The notes under the pieces are model-generated. The model had not been told where the DNA came from. It searched no databases and was given only the letters and a program-made list of their open reading frames with translations. From Pseudomonadota bacterium (GTDB lineage: Bacteria; Myxococcota; Polyangia; GCA-2747355; JACKDQ01): a stretch of DNA of 5,559 bases. This document shows, piece after piece, positions 1 to 4,451 of this stretch. The position numbers and the translations under genes were made by a program. How positions within the stretch are numbered: the stretch's first letter is position 1; every line of letters begins with the position of its first letter. Where the stretch lies: the NCBI GenBank assembly GCA_030591195.1, contig JAUVBO010000264.1, positions 1 to 5,559 on the forward strand, written 5' to 3'.

Positions 1-1
1 G

Positions 2-736
2 CTGCACGATGTCGTGTCCGAGGGCGTGTGCGCGTCCGAGGGCGAGGGCGAGCGCGTGTCCGAGGGCGTGGGGTCGATCTTTCACCGCACCCTGGTGCCC
101 GTCGAGGGAGAGGTGGTGCGCAACCTGCAGCCGCAGGAGGATCTCGAGCGCCTGGTGCGGTTCCCCTACGGAGAGGTGCAGACCTTCCGGCTCGAGGACG
201 GCGAGGGCCGCGAGGAGGACGTCGTGCCGGAGATCGACCTCCTCGGCAACCTGCTGCTGCGGTCGGCCTCCCGGCGGAGCACGCTCTTTTACGAGCACGA
301 CAAGACTCACTTCACCGTCCTCGACACCCTGGGCCGCCGGGGCTCGGTGCTGCGCCTGGTGCACGCCGCGCTCTCACGGGTGCCGTTCGAGGTCGGTCCC
401 GAGATGGTGTGGGACGACGTCCTGCCCCGGCGCTCCTTGCTTCCTCCGTGGCTCGGGGTGCCCTACGATCTACTCTCGCCCTTCATCGGAGATGACGGGA
501 TCGTGATCCAGTACGCCGCTCGCCGGGAGGGACCGGACCTGCTGGTCACGGGTAGGTCGCGGCGGCTGGGGCGAGGCGGAGCTCCGCTGGTGCAGACCGA
601 GGCCCGGCTCGGAGAGCGCGGGATCGAGCGGGTGTCGCTGACGGTCCGTGGCGTGAGCCGCGTCGCCCGGCGCACAGCTGGGAGGGCAGAGCAAGCGAAC
701 GAAGCGGGTGAATCCGGCGCCAGCGAGCGCCACTGA
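2..736 (+). CDS. Unrecognised protein, C-terminal 244 residues (5' end off the window)
   Basis: The reading frame is open from base 2 to the TGA at 734-736, so the gene begins to the left of the window. The GTG at 14 and the later GTGs are probably internal codons, because none has a ribosome-binding site and the frame runs on upstream. Visible residues 5-24 form a Ser/Glu/Gly/Val-rich linker built from repeats. Residues 28-215 look like a folded, mixed alpha/beta domain with alternating hydrophobic and charged residues. Recognisable stretches are LLGNLLLRSASRRS, FYEHDKTHFTVLDTLGRRG, WDDVLPRRSLLPPWLGVPYD and a final strand pair ending ERVSLTVRG. The last 25 residues are polar and probably disordered. 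There is no membrane segment in the visible part. I do not recognise the family and assign no function. The downstream TPR gene begins 18 bases after the stop, so the two are probably co-transcribed. The frame is secure; the identity is open. Confidence 0.75.
   Translation: MHDVVSEGVCASEGEGERVSEGVGSIFHRTLVPVEGEVVRNLQPQEDLERLVRFPYGEVQTFRLEDGEGREEDVVPEIDLLGNLLLRSASRRSTLFYEHDKTHFTVLDTLGRRGSVLRLVHAALSRVPFEVGPEMVWDDVLPRRSLLPPWLGVPYDLLSPFIGDDGIVIQYAARREGPDLLVTGRSRRLGRGGAPLVQTEARLGERGIERVSLTVRGVSRVARRTAGRAEQANEAGESGASERH
14..70 (+). repeat. Short in-frame direct repeats coding a Ser-Glu-Gly linker
   Basis: The 15-base unit GTGTCCGAGGGCGTG occurs perfectly at 14-28 and 56-70, exactly 42 bases (14 codons) apart. 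A partial copy of its core, GCGTCCGAGGGCG, lies between them. The units are in frame with the partial CDS and encode Val-Ser-Glu-Gly-Val type repeats. More copies may lie to the left of the window. Confidence 0.7.
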
Positions 737-754
737 ACCGGAGACCTAGAATCG

Positions 755-1405
755 ATGCTAGCTACAGCCAAGAGACCCTCACAGAGTCGAGCCACGTTGA
801 TCGCGATCGCGATCGTGGTCGGGATGGTGCTGCCGTCCCAGGGCGCCGCCCAGGACAGCGTCGCCACCGGCTACCAGCGCTCCTACGAGCGGGAGGCCGC
901 GGGCCAGCCCAGGGCCGCGCTCAAGGCGTTGCAGTCGGTCCGGGGCCAGCAGGGGCGCTACTTTTTTCAGCTGCGCCTCGCCTGGCTGCGCTACAGGGTG
1001 GGTGAGCACCGGTCCGCCGTCGAGGCCTACCGCAAGGCGGCGCGCCTGAGCCCCAGGGCTGTGGAGCCCTGGCTGGGCCTGACGTTGCCGCAGATCGCGC
1101 TGCGGCTGTGGAAAGACGCCGAGCAGAGCGCGCGAAAGGTCCTGCGGATGGACCCTCACAACTTTCAGGCCAGCTCCCGGCTGGCCTGGACGCTCTATAA
1201 CCTGGGGCGCTACTCCGAGGCCGAACGGCTCTACGGCAAGGTGCTGCGGCTCTACCCGGCCAACCTGCAGATGAAAGCTGGCCTCGGCTGGGCCCTGTTC
1301 AAGCAGGGCAAGAAGGCAGCCGCGGCCAAGGCCTTCGCCGCGGTCCTGGCCGTCTCACCCAAGAACGTTAGCGCGGTGGACGGTCTCCGGGCGGCCTCGC
1401 GCTGA
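755..1405 (+). CDS. Exported TPR-repeat protein
   Basis: A 216-residue protein starting at ATG 755. A GGAGA ribosome-binding site at 740-744, 10 bases upstream, supports the start. Residues 1-32 look like a signal peptide: basic N-terminus, hydrophobic core ATLIAIAIVVGMVL at about 13-26, and a likely signal peptidase I cut after Gly-Ala-Ala32. The mature part consists of tetratricopeptide-type helical pairs at about 40-62 (degenerate), 68-100, 103-134, 136-168 and 170-202. Typical TPR positions are visible, such as LAWTLYNLGRYSEAERLYGK followed by a proline that closes the unit. TPR repeats bind other proteins, so an adaptor or assembly role in the periplasm is the likely function. No enzyme motif or beta-barrel domain follows the repeats. 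It starts 18 bases after the upstream gene, which suggests one transcript and possibly a shared process. The TPR and export calls are good; the partner is unknown. Confidence 0.88.
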   Translation: MLATAKRPSQSRATLIAIAIVVGMVLPSQGAAQDSVATGYQRSYEREAAGQPRAALKALQSVRGQQGRYFFQLRLAWLRYRVGEHRSAVEAYRKAARLSPRAVEPWLGLTLPQIALRLWKDAEQSARKVLRMDPHNFQASSRLAWTLYNLGRYSEAERLYGKVLRLYPANLQMKAGLGWALFKQGKKAAAAKAFAAVLAVSPKNVSAVDGLRAASR

Positions 1406-1410
1406 GCTCC

Positions 1411-1573
1411 CTACAGCCGCCCGGCCGCGCGGTAGAGGTCTTTCCACAGCTCGCGGGAGACGGCCCTCTTCGAGCGCCTCGAGCACCGGAGCCCGCGGAT
1501 GCGGCTCGGCAGCGGCCGGCCGAGGCGCGTCCGCTCGCCTCCGCCCAAGCCTCCCGCCCAGCCGAGAGGTCTC
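1411..1573 (-). other. Possible decayed 3' end of a minus-strand gene
   Basis: Read on the minus strand, 1451-1525 gives protein-like text (EPHPRAPVLEALEEGRLPR). In the next frame over, 1411-1452 gives ELWKDLYRAAGRL followed by a TAG at 1411-1413. A single-base frameshift near 1450-1454 would join them into a plausible helical C-terminus. No start codon or ribosome-binding site is evident, and the jelly-roll lipoprotein gene lies directly upstream, so this would be a remnant only. At this G+C content, chance coding-like text is common; treat this as a weak call. Confidence 0.2.
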
Positions 1574-2596
1574 CTATGGCGGCGCGCCGATCGAGACCAC
1601 CAGATCGTCGATCCACAGCCGCTGTCCCGGACCGCCGGCGACGGGGTTGAGGAAGATCTGGTTGAAGCTCATCGTCGGGTGCGCGCCGGTTCGCATCAGG
1701 ATTTGGTCGTAGGCGATGAGGAGCACCCCGTCGCGCAGGTAACGGATCCTCCCGTCGGGGACGCCGCGACCCTCGCGGATGCTGTTCATCTGCAGCAAGA
1801 TCGTGACCCGCTGCCACGTCGTCTTCATCGCCGCGGGGGGCGCGTGCCAGGAGCGCTCGCTGGAAAACCCGGTCGACGTCCTGTAACAGTCGAAGCGATC
1901 GACGTCGCCGACGACGCCGTTGCAGCCGCAGACCGAGCGGGCCTCGGAAAACCCGTAGCTGTCGAAGTCGCCGTCGCAGCCCAGGACCGTCCCGTCGGCC
2001 AGCTTGACGCAGGCGGGATCGGTGTTGGCGTTGTCGGTGAAGCGCAGATAGGGCCCTGCGGCGTCGGTGTTGACGGTGACGGTCAGGCTCGACAAGAAGG
2101 GGCCGACGTACGGCCGGTCGACGTCCGTCAACACGAACAGCTCGGTGGCCCCGGTGAAGTCCGCAGCGTACTTCACCCAGTAGCTGATGTGGATCGACGG
2201 GGTGGCCTCGAACAGCCGGCGCCGGGGCGCGCCGCCGACACACGGACCGGCGTTCGGACCATCATCGCCGAAGACGCACTCGAACGCGCTCGTGCTGCCG
2301 GGGGCGTGCTGCTCGGTGGTGATGGTCCCCTCGCTGTCGTCATACCAGCCACGGGACGCGAACGCGCCGTCGTCGAATCGCTCGACGAAGATCTCCGCCC
2401 CGCCGGGGAGGATCGGGCCGCCGCCATCGGATGGTTGGAGGGGGGCGTCTGCTTGCCCGCCCCGATCGGGCGTCGGTTGCTGATCATACCCCAAGCGCAC
2501 GCAGCCGCCCGCCTGGAGCAAGACGAGCAGCGCGCACAGCCAAAGGCCCCCGACAGGGCTCGCGCGACGCCAGCAAGACCGGGTTCTGTGCGGCAC
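1574..2596 (-). CDS. Lipoprotein with probable jelly-roll (concanavalin A-like) domain
   Basis: A 340-residue protein from GTG 2594-2596 to TAG 1574-1576. The start is supported by AGGAG 10 bases upstream. Residues 12-31 form a signal peptide with a hydrophobic run (LWLCALLVLLQ) and end in a weak lipobox, Ala-Gly-Gly-Cys32. The cysteine would be lipidated, tethering the protein to the cell envelope. Residues 33-65 are a Pro/Asp/Gly/Gln-rich flexible linker. Residues 68-336 are rich in beta-strands: an opening FVERFDDGAF, a central HISYWVKYAADF, the block LLQMNS, then DGRIRYLRDGVLLI, RTGAHPTMSFNQI and a closing LWIDDLVVS. This order resembles jelly-roll polysaccharide-lyase or lectin-like domains, where the last strand often reads W-x-D-D-x-x-V. 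Seven cysteines follow Cys32 (107, 119, 196, 207, 223, 225, 237), five of them clustered at 196-237, consistent with disulfides in an exported protein. A carbohydrate-binding or carbohydrate-cleaving role is inferred; no catalytic residue can be assigned. Confidence 0.85.
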   Translation of the reverse strand: MPHRTRSCWRRASPVGGLWLCALLVLLQAGGCVRLGYDQQPTPDRGGQADAPLQPSDGGGPILPGGAEIFVERFDDGAFASRGWYDDSEGTITTEQHAPGSTSAFECVFGDDGPNAGPCVGGAPRRRLFEATPSIHISYWVKYAADFTGATELFVLTDVDRPYVGPFLSSLTVTVNTDAAGPYLRFTDNANTDPACVKLADGTVLGCDGDFDSYGFSEARSVCGCNGVVGDVDRFDCYRTSTGFSSERSWHAPPAAMKTTWQRVTILLQMNSIREGRGVPDGRIRYLRDGVLLIAYDQILMRTGAHPTMSFNQIFLNPVAGGPGQRLWIDDLVVSIGAPP

Positions 2597-2606
2597 GGAA
2601 GCTCTG

Positions 2607-2611
2607 CTCCT
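2607..2611 (-). promoter_or_regulatory. Ribosome-binding site for the jelly-roll lipoprotein
   Basis: AGGAG on the minus strand, 10 bases before the GTG at 2594-2596. It decides the GTG start, as there is no in-frame ATG near this position. It lies three bases beyond the inverted repeat at 2615-2646. Confidence 0.65.
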
Positions 2612-2614
2612 AGT

Positions 2615-2646
2615 CCTGCTTCGAGTATGACAGCCCTCGAAGGAGG
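2615..2646. repeat. Inverted repeat between the two lipoprotein genes
   Basis: The arms CCTGCTTCGAG (2615-2625) and CTCGAAGGAGG (2636-2646) pair at 10 of 11 positions around a 10-base loop; the inner seven pairs are perfect. No T-run follows on either strand, so it is not a standard intrinsic terminator. It sits after the HEAT-like lipoprotein stop (2708) and just before the ribosome-binding site of the next gene. It could be an mRNA hairpin or a protein-binding dyad. Confidence 0.6.
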
Positions 2647-2707
2647 TCGCGCCCCTTTGCCCTGTCTTCGGGCGGTGAACTGGTGCACTGCCTTTCGATG
2701 ATGCCCG

Positions 2708-3811
2708 CTACTTTTTGGCCTCGACGATCCGCTTGGCGGCGTTCTTGACGAAGAAGTCCTTGTCGGCGAGGTACTTCTTCGCCAGCTTCTTGCCCTTCGG
2801 GTCCTCCTTGCCGACAAAGCGCATCGCCGCGCCGCGGGCCATGCCCTTGTTGGCGTCGTTGGCGAGCAGGATCTTGGCGATGGCGATGGACTTCTTCTTC
2901 TGGGCCGCCGGGGTGTCCTTGTGGCGGAAGATGTACTTCACCGCGAAGGCCACGTCGGAGGACTTGACCGTGCCGCCCTTGGCCTTCTTCTCGGCGATCG
3001 CGAGCAGCGCGTCGAACTCGCCCTTGCAGCGGGCGTTGGGCGCCTGGCCGGCCAGGCGCATCGCGGCGTCGGCGACCTTGTCGACCTTGTCGGTCTCGGC
3101 GACCTCGCGCCAGAGCGTGCAGACCTCGGCATGCTTGCCGGAGGGCGTGCCGATCCAGAACGCCTCGACCGCCGAGCTACGCACGTCGTCGCTCTTTTCG
3201 GTCTTGGCCATCCCCTTGATCAGCTCGTAGAGCTTGACCACGGCGCGGTTGCGGAACAGCACCGAGCGGACCAGCGCGGCGCGGAAGCCCTCGACCTCGT
3301 GGTCCTTGGCCAGCGTGCTCACCTTGTCGACCAGCTTGGTGCCCTCGAGGTCGATCTCGGCGATGGCACGGGCGAGCTTGACCGCCACCAGCTTGTCCTG
3401 CTCCTTCTCGGCGGCGGCCACCACGCGCTCGGCGAGCTTCGCGTCGCTCTCGTAGGTCTTGCCGCTCTGCTTGAGCGTGCGGGCGGCGAGCCAGCGCAGC
3501 TTGGCGTCGGCATCCTCGATCAGGTTGACCATCGTCGTGTCAGCGCGGCCGAGCTTGACCAGGTCGCTCTTGCGGAACGCCTTGAAGGCCTCGCAGCGGG
3601 TGGAGAAGCCGAAGTGCTTCCACTCGCAGCCGAGCACCTTCTTTACCTCGGCGATCACTGCCGGGTCGTTGGTCGCGGCCGCGAGGCCCTTGGTCTCCTT
3701 CGCTGGCGCCGCCGCAGCGGGCTTGTCATCGCCGGCGGGCTTCTTCTTGTCGACGCAGGCCGCGAGTCCGAGGGCGAGTGTGATGGAGCAAACCAACAGT
3801 GAACGAGTCAT
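2708..3811 (-). CDS. HEAT-like repeat lipoprotein
   Basis: A 367-residue protein from ATG 3809-3811 to TAG 2708-2710. The frame is open further upstream to an ATG at 3871. I chose 3811 because a strong AAGGAGG lies five bases before it and a signal peptide begins exactly there. Residues 5-18 are hydrophobic and end in the lipobox Leu-Ala-Ala-Cys19. Residue +2 is Val, which does not signal inner-membrane retention, so the outer membrane is likely. Residues 20-46 are a Lys/Pro/Ala linker. The rest is all helical, with about eight HEAT-like helix pairs near 100-117, 139-153, 171-188, 207-221, 243-257, 285-299, 321-337 and 353-365, for example DADAKLRWLAARTLKQSG. Cys62/Cys73 and Cys231/Cys262 could form two disulfides. 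HEAT repeats serve as protein-binding scaffolds; no enzyme motif is present. It has its own candidate promoter. The partner is unknown. Confidence 0.88.
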   Translation of the reverse strand: MTRSLLVCSITLALGLAACVDKKKPAGDDKPAAAAPAKETKGLAAATNDPAVIAEVKKVLGCEWKHFGFSTRCEAFKAFRKSDLVKLGRADTTMVNLIEDADAKLRWLAARTLKQSGKTYESDAKLAERVVAAAEKEQDKLVAVKLARAIAEIDLEGTKLVDKVSTLAKDHEVEGFRAALVRSVLFRNRAVVKLYELIKGMAKTEKSDDVRSSAVEAFWIGTPSGKHAEVCTLWREVAETDKVDKVADAAMRLAGQAPNARCKGEFDALLAIAEKKAKGGTVKSSDVAFAVKYIFRHKDTPAAQKKKSIAIAKILLANDANKGMARGAAMRFVGKEDPKGKKLAKKYLADKDFFVKNAAKRIVEAKK

Positions 3812-3816
3812 TTCCG

Positions 3817-3823
3817 CCTCCTT
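3817..3823 (-). promoter_or_regulatory. Strong ribosome-binding site fixing the HEAT-like lipoprotein start
   Basis: AAGGAGG on the minus strand, five bases before the ATG at 3809-3811. It selects this start over the in-frame ATG 20 codons upstream, which has no comparable site and would bury the signal peptide. Confidence 0.85.
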
Positions 3824-3852
3824 GGGAATCTGTCGTCGGGGTGCTTCCTGGC

Positions 3853-3881
3853 ATCTCACGGGCCAAGGCATACGATGTCAA
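3853..3881 (-). promoter_or_regulatory. Candidate promoter for the HEAT-like lipoprotein
   Basis: On the minus strand a perfect -35 box TTGACA (3876-3881) is followed after exactly 17 bases by TGAGAT (3853-3858), a weak -10 with three of six consensus bases. Transcription would start near 3845 and give a leader of about 34 bases. A sigma54-like pattern (GG at 3863-3864, GC at 3851-3852, ten bases between) overlaps it, so the sigma factor is uncertain. Confidence 0.4.
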
Positions 3882-3938
3882 GCCGCAAGCCTTCCCGGAG
3901 CTGACCAAACGAGCCAGTGATTCAGGTGGATGCTGGCG

Positions 3939-4334
3939 CTAGAAGTCGAAGGGGTCGATCAGTCGCCCGTCGGAGCGAAAGGGGCCCCCGCAGCAGCTGG
4001 CGAGCTTGAGCTGCCGTTCCTCGTCATCGATGCGTTGGAGCAAGTCACGCAGCTCGCGACCCGTGCGGGCTTTTTCAGCCCACATCGCCAGCCACATGCC
4101 CACCAGCGGCGCCCCGATCTCGAAGGGCACCGCCGGCGGCGTCAGCGGCGCGGGGACGGCGAGGGAGGAGCTGTGGACCAGCAACTCGCCGGCAAGCCAG
4201 AGCAACAGGGGTAAGGGGCCGAGAATCCAGCCGAAAGGCTTTGGAGCGTGGCGCCAGACGAAGTGACCGGCAACGATGGCCAGGGTGCCTGCGAGGTAAC
4301 GCAGCAGGACTTGGGCCAACAACACCGGCAACAC
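3939..4334 (-). CDS. Small integral membrane protein, unknown function
   Basis: A 131-residue protein from GTG 4332-4334 to TAG 3939-3941. The frame extends to a TTG at 4415, but that extension is basic and polar with no ribosome-binding site. GTG 4334 follows AAGGAG by seven bases and begins directly before the first membrane helix. A second GTG three codons later lies in a tandem repeat (AACACCGGC twice, 4321-4338) and is an alternative start. Three hydrophobic segments are visible at about 2-26, 34-53 and 71-87. The Pro-rich stretch between the second and third contains PAPLTPPAVP. After the third helix comes a charged amphipathic helix (88-112, with RELRDLLQRIDDEERQLK), then Cys114-Cys115 and a short tail ending DPFDF. 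It lies 114 bases downstream of murA and 127 bases upstream of the HEAT-like lipoprotein. I do not recognise the family; a role in the cell envelope is only suggested by its neighbours. Confidence 0.75.
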   Translation of the reverse strand: MLPVLLAQVLLRYLAGTLAIVAGHFVWRHAPKPFGWILGPLPLLLWLAGELLVHSSSLAVPAPLTPPAVPFEIGAPLVGMWLAMWAEKARTGRELRDLLQRIDDEERQLKLASCCGGPFRSDGRLIDPFDF

Positions 4335-4341
4335 CGGCCGT

Positions 4342-4362
4342 CTCCTTTCTTCAGCTCTCCTT
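4342..4362 (-). promoter_or_regulatory. Two tandem ribosome-binding-site-like motifs before the small membrane protein
   Basis: AAGGAG occurs on the minus strand at 4342-4347 and again at 4357-4362, 15 bases apart. The nearer one is seven bases from the GTG at 4334 and is the likely functional site. The farther one has no start codon at a suitable distance. It overlaps a small inverted repeat, CCTTA-CA-TAAGG (4359-4370). Confidence 0.55.
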
Positions 4363-4404
4363 ACATAAGGGTAGCAGCTCGAGCCCGCTCGCGCTGTCAC
4401 CGGA

Positions 4405-4451
4405 TCCCATAACAATATATCGACAATCCATCATCGATTCGTGATCGATCA
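4405..4451 (-). promoter_or_regulatory. AT-rich patch after murA, probable promoter region
   Basis: This stretch is visibly richer in A and T than anything else in the window. It contains TATATT on the minus strand (4414-4419), which matches five of six bases of a -10 box, but no good -35 box lies 16-18 bases upstream. The perfect 10-base palindrome TGATCGATCA (4442-4451) overlaps the murA stop codon, and a second ATCGAT lies at 4433-4438. It may drive the small membrane protein; the evidence is position and composition only. Confidence 0.3.

Noticed and set aside
9..506. Alternative + strand frames at the left edge (9-506 and 28-495)
   Set aside because: Their translations are Arg/Pro/Ala/Cys-rich. 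The frame open from base 2 has a balanced composition and runs cleanly to just before the TPR gene.
1505..1524. Hairpin CTCGGC / GCCGAG between the convergent gene blocks as a terminator
   Set aside because: The stem is only six pairs with an eight-base loop and no T-run on either strand; stems this short are common by chance at this G+C content.
1368..2243. A 291-residue minus-strand open frame
   Set aside because: It overlaps the jelly-roll lipoprotein in another frame, runs into the end of the TPR gene, and is mostly Arg, Ala and Gly.
1499..2701. A 400-residue open frame on the + strand
   Set aside because: It lies opposite the jelly-roll lipoprotein gene, which has a signal peptide, ribosome-binding site and coherent domain. 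The + frame is rich in Arg, Gly and Asp without fold-like pattern, as expected opposite a GC-rich gene.
2173..2817. A 214-residue minus-strand open frame spanning the gap between the lipoproteins
   Set aside because: It overlaps both lipoprotein genes out of frame and its Arg/Ser/Pro-rich translation has no plausible fold.
2921..3802. A 293-residue open frame on the + strand
   Set aside because: It is the mirror of the HEAT-like lipoprotein gene and its translation is low-complexity Leu/Gly/Asp/Arg sequence. The minus-strand gene has the lipobox, ribosome-binding site and repeats.
3812..3871. Longer start for the HEAT-like lipoprotein at ATG 3869-3871
   Set aside because: It has no ribosome-binding site, overlaps the candidate promoter and would place 20 polar residues before the signal peptide.
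4335..4415. Longer start for the small membrane protein at TTG 4413-4415
   Set aside because: It is a rare start codon without a ribosome-binding site, the added residues are basic and polar, and the AAGGAG before GTG 4334 fits much better.
4433..4449. ATCGAT / ATCGAT hairpin after murA as a terminator
   Set aside because: Six AT-leaning pairs with a five-base loop and no T-run; too weak for an intrinsic terminator.
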